Shown one piece after another: positions 52,009 through 61,493 of a DNA stretch of 64,000 nt (position 1 is the stretch's first letter; each line of letters begins with the position of its first letter). The notes below the pieces were generated by a model that was not told the DNA's origin, made no database searches, and saw only the letters and a program-made list of their open reading frames with translations. Made by a program: the position numbers and the translations under genes. This DNA comes from Actinomycetota bacterium (GTDB taxonomy: Bacteria > Actinomycetota > Acidimicrobiia > Acidimicrobiales > Ilumatobacteraceae): positions 62,001-126,000 of the forward strand of contig JAPLAA010000009.1 in NCBI GenBank assembly GCA_026393475.1. Reading direction: 5' to 3'.

Positions 52009-53409
52009 TGCCAGCGATTCGAGGAGTGCCCAACCGTCCCTGACATGTTCTTCGGTTGTCGTGCGACCACCGATCGAGAACCGCAGGGCGACCCGGCCGT
52101 CGAGCACGGTGCGGGTGAACAGCGCCTGCCCCGTCGCGTTCGCCCGTTCGATCAGCGAGTCGGTCGCCTGGTCGCCGGCCCGGAGCGCGAGGCAGAGCAG
52201 GTTGAGCGGGTGGGGGGCGACGACCTCGAACCGCTCGTCGGCGCGGACGAGGTCGGCGAGCGTCTGGGTGGCGGCGACGTGGTGGCGGATCATGTCGACG
52301 GCGTCGATCGCGCCGCCGGTGCGGATCGTGAACCAGAGCTTCAGCGCGCGGAACCGACGGCCGAGCGGGATCTGCCAGTCGCGGTAGTCGATCGCTGCGC
52401 CCGACTCGGCGGCCTTCGATCGCAGGTACTCCGGGAGGATGCTGAGCGCGCCGAGCAGCGCCGCCCGGTCGGCGGTGTAGAACAGGTCGCAGTCGAACAC
52501 GACGCCCATCCACTTGTGCGGGTTGGTGCAGTAGCTGTCGGCCTGGTCGAGCCCGTCGTTCACCCAGCGCAGCTCGGGCGCGAGCGCGGCGATGCCGCTC
52601 ATCGCTGCGTCGACGTGCACCCACATGCCGTGCTCGTGGGCGATCGGCGCGATCGCCGCCGTGGGGTCGAACGCCATCGAGCTGGTCGTGCCGCGGCTGC
52701 AGCACACCCAGAACGGCGTGAGGCCCGCCGCGAGGTCGGCCGCGACCTGCTCGGCGAACGCGTCGGGCCGCATCGCGAACTGCTCGTCGTGCGCGACGAT
52801 GCGCAACTGTTCGGTGCCGATGCCGGCGATGCGCAGACCCTTCTCGATGCTCGAGTGCGCCTGGCTCGTGGCGTAGGCGACGAGGTGTGTGGTGTCGCCG
52901 AGGCGGTTGATCGAACCGTTCGACACTCGCCAGCGAGCGGCGAGGATCGACGCCAACGTCGCCTCGCTCGCGGACCCGTGGATGACGCCACCGCCGCGTT
53001 CGCTCGTCGACCGGAACCGCTCCGGGAGGCCGAGCAGATCGACCATCCAGTCCATCATCAGCGTCTCGACCTCCGTGCACGCCGGGCTCGTGACCCAGCT
53101 CATGCCCTGCACGCCGAGGCCGGCGGAGGCGAGCTCGCCGAGGATCGACGCGTAGGAGGAGTTGCCCGGGAAGAACGCGAAGAAGTTCGGGTGCTGCCAG
53201 TGGGTGAGCCCGGGCACGATCACCCGGTCCATGTCGGCGAGCACCGCCGCGAACGGCTCGGCCTCGGTGGGCGGGTGCTCCGGCAGCTGGGCGCGCACGT
53301 CGCCGGGCTGAACCGACGACGTCACCGGTCGCGACTCGACGGTCTCGAGGTAGTCGGCGACCCAGTCGATGAGGGCCTTGCCCTGCTGGCGGAACTCGTC
53401 GGCGTTCAT
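52006..53409 (-). CDS. PLP-dependent aromatic L-amino acid decarboxylase-like protein
   Basis: A 467-aa group II decarboxylase. HPNFFAFFPGNSSYASILGE (substrate region), VHVDAAMSG (PLP Asp) and the Schiff-base Lys in NPHKWMGVVF are as in DOPA/tryptophan/tyrosine decarboxylases. It makes an aromatic amine and CO2. The start at 53409 matches family homology; CACCAT lies 6 nt before the ATG. It is divergent from the alpha/beta hydrolase (76-bp gap). Confidence 0.9.
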   Translation of the reverse strand: MNADEFRQQGKALIDWVADYLETVESRPVTSSVQPGDVRAQLPEHPPTEAEPFAAVLADMDRVIVPGLTHWQHPNFFAFFPGNSSYASILGELASAGLGVQGMSWVTSPACTEVETLMMDWMVDLLGLPERFRSTSERGGGVIHGSASEATLASILAARWRVSNGSINRLGDTTHLVAYATSQAHSSIEKGLRIAGIGTEQLRIVAHDEQFAMRPDAFAEQVAADLAAGLTPFWVCCSRGTTSSMAFDPTAAIAPIAHEHGMWVHVDAAMSGIAALAPELRWVNDGLDQADSYCTNPHKWMGVVFDCDLFYTADRAALLGALSILPEYLRSKAAESGAAIDYRDWQIPLGRRFRALKLWFTIRTGGAIDAVDMIRHHVAATQTLADLVRADERFEVVAPHPLNLLCLALRAGDQATDSLIERANATGQALFTRTVLDGRVALRFSIGGRTTTEEHVRDGWALLESLA

Positions 53410-53485
53410 CGGTGCATGGTGGCACGGGCTCCGCTCGCCCGCCGAACGAACCTCGCGCCGTTGCACCTCCGGTATGGTCCGCGGC

Positions 53486-54421
53486 GTGCGCCCCGACATC
53501 GATCCCGACCGCTTCGCCGTCCACCGTGCGTCACCGCGCGGGTTCGCCCAGGCCTTCGTCCGCGAAGGCGCCCGCGAGGGCGTCGGTGGGGTACCGCTGG
53601 TGTGCGTGCACGGCTGGCCCGAGAGCAAGCGGGTGTTCTGGCGCGTGATCGAACCCCTCGCCGCAGCCGGCTTCGAGGTGATCGTCCCCGACCTGCGCGG
53701 CTTCGGCGACAGCGAGGTCGGCCCCGACGGGTTCCACGACGTCGCGAGCCACGCCCGCGACCTGTACGCGCTCGTCCACGACGTGCTCGGCCACGAGCGC
53801 GTCGTGTTGCTCGGCGGCGACCTCGGCGGTCCGGTGATCCAGGACCTCGCGCTGCGCTACCCGGACTGGGTCGACCGGATGGTGCTGTTCAACTCGCCGT
53901 TGCCGTATCTGAAGGAGGCGATGGCCGGCATCCCCGGCACGCGGCCGCCTCGCGAATCGAGCGACTACTTCCTGCGCCAGGGGCTCGACCCGGACGGCCT
54001 CGCGGCCGAACTGACCACGCCGGAGATGCGCCGGCGCTACATCGCCACGTTCTACACGAGCCGCTTCTGGGCGCATCCCGGCGCGTTCGCGATCCCCGAC
54101 GAGGTGGCCTTCCACACCGAACCGTTCGGCGACGCCGCCTCGCTGCGGGCGAGTTTCGGCGGGTACGAGAGCAGCTTCCACGAGCACGCCCGCAGCGAGC
54201 CGACGCTGCTGGGGCCCAACGACCACACGTCGACGCTCGTGCTGTTCGGTACCAGCGACCACGTCATCTATCCGGCGTTCGACCGGATGGCCGCAGCGGT
54301 GTTCGCCCGCCACGTCGGGCCGTTCCTGCTCCGCGACTGCGGCCACTTCGTGCCGTGGGAGGCGCCGCACGCCCTGGTGAGCGGTACCACGTCGTTCTGC
54401 GGCGACCTGCTCCGCGGCTGA
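53486..54421 (+). CDS. Alpha/beta hydrolase (epoxide hydrolase / haloalkane dehalogenase-like)
   Basis: A 311-aa hydrolase. The oxyanion motif is VHGWPESKRVF, the nucleophile elbow is LGGDLGGPV (Asp rather than Ser) and the catalytic His is in DCGHFVPWEAP. An Asp nucleophile with HGWP is the epoxide hydrolase/dehalogenase type. The GTG at 53486 is set by TATGGT 7 nt before it. The frame is open upstream. Confidence 0.87.
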   Translation: MRPDIDPDRFAVHRASPRGFAQAFVREGAREGVGGVPLVCVHGWPESKRVFWRVIEPLAAAGFEVIVPDLRGFGDSEVGPDGFHDVASHARDLYALVHDVLGHERVVLLGGDLGGPVIQDLALRYPDWVDRMVLFNSPLPYLKEAMAGIPGTRPPRESSDYFLRQGLDPDGLAAELTTPEMRRRYIATFYTSRFWAHPGAFAIPDEVAFHTEPFGDAASLRASFGGYESSFHEHARSEPTLLGPNDHTSTLVLFGTSDHVIYPAFDRMAAAVFARHVGPFLLRDCGHFVPWEAPHALVSGTTSFCGDLLRG

Positions 54422-54531
54422 GCAGCTGCGGCCTCACCGGACGCCACCCGACCGGGTGGATCTGCCTCCCTGCACGGCGTCTTGACGGTTGTTGACTGTT
54501 GTCGCCGCCGACGGTGGCCGATGATCTCTTC

Positions 54532-56787
54532 GTGACCCGTCTCCGTCGTGCCTGTCGCATTGCCGTCGTCCCCCTGGCGTTCGCGGGTGCACTCGTGGTG
54601 CCCGCCGGCGCTCACGTCGCCGATGCGGCCCCCGGGTGCGGGCGGGGTGGACTGAACGAGGCGCAACTCGATGCGGCGTTCGCCTCGCCCGGACTCGGTG
54701 CCACGGGCACGACGCAGGGCTTCGGCGGCGGCGACTACCCGCACGCCTACCCGCTCCCCGACGGCCGCGTCTTCTGGATGTTCCAGGACCTCCACTTCAG
54801 CAACGACGAGAGCCTGCTGAACGACGTGCCCGACGGCAGCCCCACGAACGCGGCGCACAACGCCGGCATGGTGCAGCAGGGCGAGTGCTTCACGATCCTC
54901 GGCGACCGCGGCCGCGACCTCATCGGCGACGCGCAGACGATCGACGGGCGCACCTGGTTCTGGCCCCTGGACGGCGAGATCGGCGTCGACGGGAACCTCT
55001 GGATCTTCATGGTCGAGATGAACAACCCGAGCGGCGGCGGTGCCGGCTACGGAGCGTTGCCGGTGCGGACGTGGGTCGCGATCCTCGACCGCACCACCCT
55101 CCGGCAGCTCTACTTCGAGCCGGCGCCCGACACCTCGAACCGGCTGTACGGCTGGTCGGTCGCGTCGAACGACCGGTGGAGCTACCTGTACAGCCACTGC
55201 TACCGGCAGTACGCCAACCCGGGGAACTCGATCGCGCAGTTCGACGCGTCGTGCATGCCGAACACCTATCTGGCACGCGTTCCGAAGGGGAACTTCGTGG
55301 CGGCACCGGAGTACTGGAACGGCTCGGCCTGGACGGCGAACGCCGCGGCCGCGGTGCCGATCACCTCGCGCAACGTCGCCAACCCGATGAGCGTGCAGTG
55401 GTTCGGCGACGTGTTCGTGAACGTCACCAAGGAGAACGAGTGGTGGGGCACGCGGCTGATCGTCGATCGAGCGCCCGCACCCCAGGGGCCGTGGACGACG
55501 GTGACCACACGGTCGGTGTTCGCCGACATGAAGTGCAGCACGTGCGGCAACTACGGCGCGTTCCTGATGCCGTGGCTCGACCAGAACGGCAAGATGATCG
55601 TGGCGCTCTCGAGCGGCGGCGACTTCGACCTGTGGCGGCAGAACGCACGGCTGTACCGACCCACCTTCCACACCTTCGACGTGCCCGCCGCGCCGTCACC
55701 GCTCGCTGCGGCGACGCCACCGGCGTTCCCGCCGGGCAGCGCCGACGCCGGCTTCGTGCCGGTCGATCCGGAACGTCTCGTCGACACCCGAGACGCGGGA
55801 GCCGCGTTCGCCACGCTGCACGGTGGATCGGTGTCCGTGCTCGACCTGCGCGGACGGATGCCGGCCGGCGCGACCGCGGTCGCGCTCAACCTCACCACCG
55901 ATCGATCCGCCCAGGCCGGGTGGGTGCGGGCCTTCCCGTGCACCGCGACCGAACCGCCCACCTCGAACGTGAACCCCGTTGCCCGACGGGTCGTCACCAA
56001 CGCAGCGATCGTGCCCGTGGGTGACGGCCGCGTCTGCTTCACGTCGCTCGGCACCACCGACCTCGTCGTCGATCTCAACGGGTGGCTCACGACCACGTCG
56101 TCGACAGGCCTCGTCGCCGCGACCCGCCGGCTCGCCGACACCCGCACCGGCGAGGGTGGGGTTGCCCGCCTCGCGGCGGGCGGGGTGATCGAGGTGCAGG
56201 TGACGACGGCCGGTTCGTCGACGACGGCGGTCGCGCTCGGCGTGACGGCGGTCGATCCAGGGGCCGCCGGCTACCTGACGGCGTGGCCGTGTGGCAGCGC
56301 CCGGCCCACCGTGTCGAACCTCAACCCCGAAGCGGGGGTGACGCGCCCGAACCTCGTGAACGTGCGGGTGGGCGTCGGTGGTCGAGTGTGCCTGTTCTCG
56401 CTGCAGCCGACCGACCTCGTCGTCGACCTTCTCGGTGAGTACCGCACCGGCAGCGGGGCGAAGTACGCCGCGCTCACGCCCCAGCGCCTGCTCGACACCC
56501 GCGAGGGCGGCCGCCCGTCGCACCAGTCGAACCTCTCGGACGTGATCGCGCTCGGCACGCTCACCGCGGCCCAGGTGAACCTGACCGCGACGCAGACCGA
56601 GGCCGCCGGCTACCTGACCGCGTACTCGTGTCTGAGTCAGCCGTGGCCGGGGACGTCGAACGCCAACTTCGAGGCGGCGGAGACCACGGCGGGCGCCGCA
56701 CTGATGAGCTCGTCACGCGGCTACGGGTGCGTCTACTCGTCTGCGGTCACCCAGGTCGTCGTCGACCTGTTCGGCGTGTGGCGCTGA
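54532..56787 (+). CDS. Secreted DUF4185-like protein with three LDTR/VVDL surface repeats
   Basis: A 751-aa exported protein. A signal peptide (RLRRACRIAVVPLAFAGALV to the AAPGC region) precedes an N-terminal domain of about 370 aa, rich in Trp and Gly, with DGRVFWMFQDLH and PEYWNGSAW, resembling beta-propeller DUF4185 domains. Three C-terminal repeats of about 110-120 aa follow. Each starts with an (R)LxDTR motif (ERLVDTRD, RRLADTRT, QRLLDTRE) and ends with VVDLxG (DLVVDLNGWL, DLVVDLLGEY, QVVVDLFGVW). The GTG at 54532 gives the clean signal peptide; a start at 54499 is also open. Role unknown. Confidence 0.82.
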   Translation: MTRLRRACRIAVVPLAFAGALVVPAGAHVADAAPGCGRGGLNEAQLDAAFASPGLGATGTTQGFGGGDYPHAYPLPDGRVFWMFQDLHFSNDESLLNDVPDGSPTNAAHNAGMVQQGECFTILGDRGRDLIGDAQTIDGRTWFWPLDGEIGVDGNLWIFMVEMNNPSGGGAGYGALPVRTWVAILDRTTLRQLYFEPAPDTSNRLYGWSVASNDRWSYLYSHCYRQYANPGNSIAQFDASCMPNTYLARVPKGNFVAAPEYWNGSAWTANAAAAVPITSRNVANPMSVQWFGDVFVNVTKENEWWGTRLIVDRAPAPQGPWTTVTTRSVFADMKCSTCGNYGAFLMPWLDQNGKMIVALSSGGDFDLWRQNARLYRPTFHTFDVPAAPSPLAAATPPAFPPGSADAGFVPVDPERLVDTRDAGAAFATLHGGSVSVLDLRGRMPAGATAVALNLTTDRSAQAGWVRAFPCTATEPPTSNVNPVARRVVTNAAIVPVGDGRVCFTSLGTTDLVVDLNGWLTTTSSTGLVAATRRLADTRTGEGGVARLAAGGVIEVQVTTAGSSTTAVALGVTAVDPGAAGYLTAWPCGSARPTVSNLNPEAGVTRPNLVNVRVGVGGRVCLFSLQPTDLVVDLLGEYRTGSGAKYAALTPQRLLDTREGGRPSHQSNLSDVIALGTLTAAQVNLTATQTEAAGYLTAYSCLSQPWPGTSNANFEAAETTAGAALMSSSRGYGCVYSSAVTQVVVDLFGVWR

Positions 56788-56799
56788 GCCGATCGGCCG

Positions 56800-57222
56800 T
56801 CAGGCGGTGGGAGGCGGCGTGCCCGTGCCCGTGCCCGTGCCCGTGCTCGCGTCGGGTCGCGGTGCGTCGGGTCGCGGTGCATCGGGTCGCGGTGCATCAC
56901 GACGCCTGACGCTGCGGGCGATCCGCCAGCCGATGAACGACAGACCGGCGACGAGCACGGCGAAGGTGAGCATGGCGTGGCCGTCGCCGCGGATCTCGTT
57001 GCCGCAGCCCGGGCGCGGCAGCGAGCTGACGCAGTCGCCGATGTTCACGTCCTCGGGGATGAACGGGTTCGTGCTGAGCGTCTCCGCCGCCGCCCGCTGA
57101 TCGACGGTGATCGGCGTGGCCGCCTCGTCCCGGCCGCACCCGGCGGCGAGCACACCGAACGTGAGTGCGGAGATCGCGACGGCGAGCCGGCGGGACCGGC
57201 GAGGGCGGAGAGGTTCGGACAC
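56800..57222 (-). CDS. Putative lipoprotein with a C-terminal membrane span and DAPRP repeats
   Basis: A 140-aa protein. The start [20 protein letters not shown] has a lipobox (LAAGC). A short acidic part with three Cys follows ([16 protein letters not shown]), then a hydrophobic span ([18 protein letters not shown]). The tail holds DAPRP units and a TGTGTGTG run. A lipoprotein signal plus a C-terminal span is an odd pairing; the first segment may instead be a transmembrane anchor. The GTG at 57222 is chosen because CACGAT lies 6 nt before it. It is not recognised. Confidence 0.6.
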   Translation of the reverse strand: MSEPLRPRRSRRLAVAISALTFGVLAAGCGRDEAATPITVDQRAAAETLSTNPFIPEDVNIGDCVSSLPRPGCGNEIRGDGHAMLTFAVLVAGLSFIGWRIARSVRRRDAPRPDAPRPDAPRPDASTGTGTGTGTPPPTA

Positions 57223-57380
57223 GATCCCATCGTGCCAGCACGACGGCCGTGACGCCCGGTCGCCCCGATGTGACCACCGGCTCGCCCCGATCGCGCCAGA
57301 TCGTGATGCGGTCTCACGACGTTCACACGGCGTTCGCCGATGAGCGGGTCGGGGATCTGCGCGCCCGCACGCCCACCACG

Positions 57381-57386
57381 TACCAT
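57381..57386 (+). promoter_or_regulatory. Leaderless -10 hexamer for guaA
   Basis: TACCAT is followed by 6 nt and the ATG at 57393. No Shine-Dalgarno precedes it. Confidence 0.55.
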
Positions 57387-57392
57387 CGGGCG

Positions 57393-58988
57393 ATGCCCTC
57401 CGGTCAAGCCTCCGGCCCTGTCGTCTCGAATGTCGACCAGACGGTCGAACGCCCTGTCCTCGTCGTCGACTTCGGTGCTCAGTACGCACAGCTCATCGCT
57501 CGCCGCGTGCGCGAGCACCGTGTGTACTCCGAGATCGTCCCGCACCGCATCACCGCGGCGGAGGTGCAGGCGAAGAACCCCGGCGCGATCATCCTCTCGG
57601 GTGGCCCGAAGAGCGTCCACGTCGACGGCGCGCCGTCGCTCGACCCGGCCATCTACGACCTCGGCGTGCCGATCCTCGGCATCTGCTACGGCGCTCAGCT
57701 CATCGCGCAACAGCTCGGTGGCACGGTGGGTCGCGGGCTCCGCGGCGAGTACGGCCGGGCGAAGCTCACGCGCATCGAGGGCTCGACGTCCACGCTGCTC
57801 CACGACGGCATCCCCGCCGAGCAGGACGTGTGGATGAGCCACTTCGATGCGGTCACCGAGGTGCCCGACGGTTTCGTCGCGACGGCGAGCACCGGAGACG
57901 CACCGGTCGCCGTGCTCGAGAACCCCGAGCGCCGCATCTGGGGTGTGCAGTACCACCCGGAGGTCGTGCACTCGCCGTTCGGGTCGCACGTGCTGGAGCA
58001 GTTCCTGCACCGCCTCGCGGGCTGCGAGCCGAACTGGACCATGGCGTCGATCATCGAGGAGCAGGTCGCCCTGATCCGGGCCCAGGTGGGCACCGGCCGG
58101 GTGATCTGCGCCCTCAGCGGTGGCGTCGACTCCGCCGTCGCCGCCGCCCTCGTCCACCGCGCCATCGGTGCACAGCTGGTGTGCATCTACGTCGACACCG
58201 GTCTGATGCGGCTGAACGAGAGCGACCAGGTGGTCGAGACGTTCAAGCGCAACATGGGCATCGAGCTCATCCACGTGAGCGCCGGACCGCGCTACTTCGA
58301 GAAGCTCGCCGGCGTCACCGATCCCGAGAGCAAGCGCAAGATCATCGGCGAGTTGTTCGTGCGCATCTTCGAGGAGCACACCGGCGGCCTGAGCGACGCC
58401 GAGTGGTTGGTGCAGGGCACGCTCTACCCGGACGTCATCGAGAGCGGTGGCAGCGACGGCACGGCCGCGGTCATCAAGAGCCACCACAACGTCGGCGGGT
58501 TGCCCGAGGACATGACGCTGAAGCTGGTCGAGCCGCTGCGGCTGCTGTTCAAGGACGAGGTGCGCAAGCTCGGTCACGAGCTGGGCCTGCCCGACGAGAT
58601 CGTGCTCCGCCAGCCCTTCCCCGGACCGGGCCTCGGCGTGCGGATCATCGGCGAGGTGACGCCCGAGCGGGTCGCCATCCTGCAGCACGCCGACGCGATC
58701 GTGCGCGAGGAGATCGCCAACGCCGGCCTCGAGCGAGAGCTGTGGCAGGCCTTCGCCGTGCTCGCCGACATCCGCTCGGTGGGCGTGATGGGCGACGAGC
58801 GCACCTATGCGCACCCGATCATCATCCGCGCGGTCACGAGCGACGACGCGATGACCGCCGACTGGGCGCGCCTGCCGTACGACCTGCTCGAGACGATGTC
58901 GAACCGGATCATCAACGAGGTGCGCGGGGTGAACCGGGTGGTGTACGACATCACGAGCAAGCCGCCGGGAACCATTGAATGGGAGTGA
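57393..58988 (+). CDS. guaA: GMP synthase (glutamine-hydrolysing)
   Basis: A 531-aa GuaA converting XMP to GMP. The GATase domain has [15 protein letters not shown] (Cys about residue 96) and QYHPEVVHS. The ATP-pyrophosphatase loop is [14 protein letters not shown] (about 242) and the C-terminal domain ends [17 protein letters not shown]. The N-terminus has about 20 extra residues before [13 protein letters not shown]. Its last codons lie in the first copy of a 32-bp direct repeat. Confidence 0.97.
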   Translation: MPSGQASGPVVSNVDQTVERPVLVVDFGAQYAQLIARRVREHRVYSEIVPHRITAAEVQAKNPGAIILSGGPKSVHVDGAPSLDPAIYDLGVPILGICYGAQLIAQQLGGTVGRGLRGEYGRAKLTRIEGSTSTLLHDGIPAEQDVWMSHFDAVTEVPDGFVATASTGDAPVAVLENPERRIWGVQYHPEVVHSPFGSHVLEQFLHRLAGCEPNWTMASIIEEQVALIRAQVGTGRVICALSGGVDSAVAAALVHRAIGAQLVCIYVDTGLMRLNESDQVVETFKRNMGIELIHVSAGPRYFEKLAGVTDPESKRKIIGELFVRIFEEHTGGLSDAEWLVQGTLYPDVIESGGSDGTAAVIKSHHNVGGLPEDMTLKLVEPLRLLFKDEVRKLGHELGLPDEIVLRQPFPGPGLGVRIIGEVTPERVAILQHADAIVREEIANAGLERELWQAFAVLADIRSVGVMGDERTYAHPIIIRAVTSDDAMTADWARLPYDLLETMSNRIINEVRGVNRVVYDITSKPPGTIEWE

Positions 58989-59052
58989 GCGGCGAGGAAC
59001 GAGCTGCGAACACGAAACTGGGGAGTGAGCGGCGAGGGACGAGCTGCGAACA
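58981..59052 (+). repeat. 32-bp direct repeat at the 3' end of guaA
   Basis: Copy 1 (58981-59012) and copy 2 (59021-59052) differ at one base and begin GGGAGTGAGCGGCGAG. Copy 1 contains the last residue codon and stop of guaA. The period is 40 bp. The rest of the space up to 59196 is GC-rich with no gene seen. Confidence 0.9.
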
Positions 59053-59196
59053 GGGGCTGGTTCGACTGACGTGACGGACGACCGCGGCGGGGACACGACG
59101 CGGTGGTCGGCGGGCCCGCGAGCGGGCTGACCTGGGGCTCCCCGACCGGGCCCGGCGAGGTCGCGGTGCCCGCGGGCCGTCACGAAACGGTCGCTT

Positions 59197-59225
59197 TCGA
59201 CACGTCTTCGTAACATGGGTACACT
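59197..59225 (+). promoter_or_regulatory. Promoter of the NlpC/P60 gene
   Basis: TCGACA (59197-59202), 17 nt, TACACT (59220-59225), then 9 nt to the ATG at 59235. Both hexamers and the spacing fit a sigma-70-type promoter with an almost leaderless start. Confidence 0.6.
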
Positions 59226-59234
59226 CTCGCCGTC

Positions 59235-60422
59235 ATGCGGAGTTGGTCTCGTCTTCGTGCTGCCGTCGCGGCAGCAGTGCTCGTCACCGTGGTCGCGGGG
59301 ATCCCCCCGGTCCGCGCCGACGAGGTCGACGATCAGCGCCGTCGGGTCGAGCAGATCGCCGACGAGCTCGACGCACTCGACAACCAGCTCGGCGAGCTCG
59401 AGGAGGCCCACGCCGCGGCCCTCGACCGGATCGACCAGCTGGCCATCGAGATCCAGGACGCCCAGGTGCGCGTCGACGCCCAGAGCGCCGAGCTCAGCAC
59501 CTTGCAAGGACAGCTCGCCGACATCGCGATCGACAAGTTCATGTCGGGCGGCTCGTCGGGCCTCACCCCGCTGTTCTCGTCCGCCGAAGGGTTCACCGAC
59601 GATCTCGAGCGCAGCGAGCTCGCCCGGGTCGCGCTCGACCAGGGCGCCGGCACGAGCGACGAGATGCAGGTGCTCGTCGAGCAGTTCACCGAGGACAAGG
59701 CAGCGCTCGACGCGAAGAAGAACGAGCAGGCGCAGCTGGTCGCCTCCCTCGAGGCCCAGCAGCAGCAGGGCGAGGCGCTCACGATCGAGCTCCAGCAGAA
59801 GTACGCAGCGGCCCAGACCGAACTCGGCCAGGCCATCGTCGAGGAGCAGGAGCGACGTGCCGCAGCGGCAGCGGCAGCGGCGCAGGCCAGGTTCGCCGCA
59901 GCGGCCGCAGCGCAGCAGCAGGCGGCCGCGAGCAGCAACGCACGCGGCGGCGGTGGCACCACCACCCCGGCGACCGGTGGTACGACGGGCGGCACCACCG
60001 CCCCGTCCGGCGGCTCTGCCGGTGCCCCGGCCGCAGCCCCGCCCCCGGCGGTCTCGGTGCCGGCGCCGTCGTCCACGGCAGGCATCGCAACCGGCGCGGC
60101 CCAGGGTCAGCTCGGGGTGCCGTACAAGTTCGCCGCATCGTCGCCGGGCGTCGCCTTCGACTGCTCCGGTCTCACGAAGTACGCCTGGGGCAAGGCCGGT
60201 GTGTACCTGCCGCACCAGTCGGCGGCGCAGTACGCCTCCACCCCGCACGTGCCGAAGGATCAAGCACAGCCGGGCGACCTGATCTTCTACTACTCGCCGA
60301 TCGGGCACGTGGCCCTCTACCTCGGCGGCGGGATGATGATCCATGCACCCGCCACCGGCGACGTGGTGAAGATCGTGGCCGTCAACTGGGGCAAGGTCGT
60401 CGGGGTCTCCCGCCCCGGGTGA
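59235..60422 (+). CDS. Secreted NlpC/P60 peptidoglycan hydrolase
   Basis: A 395-aa exported protein. A signal peptide (residues 1-28) is followed by a long coiled coil (about 29-120 and 145-235). Then come an Ala/Gly/Thr/Pro linker and an NlpC/P60 domain. The catalytic Cys is in FDCSGLTKYAW (about residue 308), the His in IGHVALYLGGG (about 357) and a third polar residue in IHAP. The layout matches RipA/RipC-type D,L-endopeptidases that act at the division septum, with the coil as regulatory region. Confidence 0.93.
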   Translation: MRSWSRLRAAVAAAVLVTVVAGIPPVRADEVDDQRRRVEQIADELDALDNQLGELEEAHAAALDRIDQLAIEIQDAQVRVDAQSAELSTLQGQLADIAIDKFMSGGSSGLTPLFSSAEGFTDDLERSELARVALDQGAGTSDEMQVLVEQFTEDKAALDAKKNEQAQLVASLEAQQQQGEALTIELQQKYAAAQTELGQAIVEEQERRAAAAAAAAQARFAAAAAAQQQAAASSNARGGGGTTTPATGGTTGGTTAPSGGSAGAPAAAPPPAVSVPAPSSTAGIATGAAQGQLGVPYKFAASSPGVAFDCSGLTKYAWGKAGVYLPHQSAAQYASTPHVPKDQAQPGDLIFYYSPIGHVALYLGGGMMIHAPATGDVVKIVAVNWGKVVGVSRPG

Positions 60423-60443
60423 GCTTCACTACGGTGGGCCGCC

Positions 60444-61493
60444 ATGAGTGCTCCCGTCCCGCCGACCGGTGATCCCCGCGGCATCGATCGCGAACCCGTC
60501 ACCCGCTGGCTGCTCGAGAACATCGACGGTGCCGAGGGTCCGTTCACGTTCGACCTGATCGCCGGCGGCCGTTCCAACCTCACCTACATGGTCACGGGGT
60601 CGAACGGCACCCGCTACGTGCTCCGCCGTCCGCCGCTCGGTCACGTGCTCGCCACCGCCCACGACATGGCCCGCGAGCACCGGGTGATCGCCGCGGTGGG
60701 TCGCACCGGCGTGCCGGTGCCGCCGGCGCTCGGGCTGTGCACCGACGTCGAGGTGAACGGCGCTCCGTTCTACGTGATGGGTTTCGTCGACGGCGTCGTG
60801 CTCGACAGCGTCGACAAGGCGGCCGAGCTGTCGATGGAGCTGCGTCGACCTGCCGCCGAGCACCTGATCGACGTGCTCGCCGATCTGCACGCCGTCGACA
60901 TCGACGAGGTCGGCCTCGGCGACTTCGCGAAGCGCGAGGGCTACATCGAGCGTCAGGTGAAGCGCTGGTCGACCCAATGGGAGAACTCCAAGACCCGCGA
61001 ATTGTCGGCGATCGACGAGGTGGCGACGGTGCTGCGCACGAAGATCCCCACCCAGCACGGCGTCTCGATCGCGCACGGCGACTTCCGGTTCGGCAACTGC
61101 CTCACCGACGTCCGCCAGGGCCGCATCGCCGCCGTGCTCGACTGGGAGCTGTGCACGCTCGGCGACCCGCTCGCCGACGTCGGCTACCTCGGCGTGTACT
61201 GGTACGACGGCGAGGCGGCGAACGTCCGAGCGAACGACCCGACTCCCGCCGGCGGCTTCCCGCGCTACGCGGACCTGCTCGAGCGGTACGCGGCCCGCAC
61301 GGGGCGCGACCTCTCGGGGATCGACTACTACGTGGCGTTCTCGTGCTGGCGCCTCGCCGTGATCAGCGAGGGCGTCTACGCCCGGTATCTGCACGGCGCG
61401 ATGGGCGACCAGCTGGTCGACATCGATCAGTTCAAGGTGGGTGTCGACGGCTTGGCCGAACGTGCCCTCGCAGCGGTGAGGAGGCTGGCATGA
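60444..61493 (+). CDS. Aminoglycoside phosphotransferase-family kinase-like protein (ACAD10/11-type)
   Basis: A 349-aa APH-fold protein. The catalytic loop is AHGDFRFGNCL (about residue 210) and the metal Asp is in VLDWELCTLGDPLADVGY. The start LIAGGRSNLTYMV resembles the glycine-rich loop. Bacterial homologs of the ACAD10/11 N-terminal domain lie near acyl-CoA metabolism genes and may phosphorylate hydroxy acids. TACGGT lies 8 nt before the ATG. It overlaps the hydrolase gene (ATGA). Confidence 0.82.
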   Translation: MSAPVPPTGDPRGIDREPVTRWLLENIDGAEGPFTFDLIAGGRSNLTYMVTGSNGTRYVLRRPPLGHVLATAHDMAREHRVIAAVGRTGVPVPPALGLCTDVEVNGAPFYVMGFVDGVVLDSVDKAAELSMELRRPAAEHLIDVLADLHAVDIDEVGLGDFAKREGYIERQVKRWSTQWENSKTRELSAIDEVATVLRTKIPTQHGVSIAHGDFRFGNCLTDVRQGRIAAVLDWELCTLGDPLADVGYLGVYWYDGEAANVRANDPTPAGGFPRYADLLERYAARTGRDLSGIDYYVAFSCWRLAVISEGVYARYLHGAMGDQLVDIDQFKVGVDGLAERALAAVRRLA

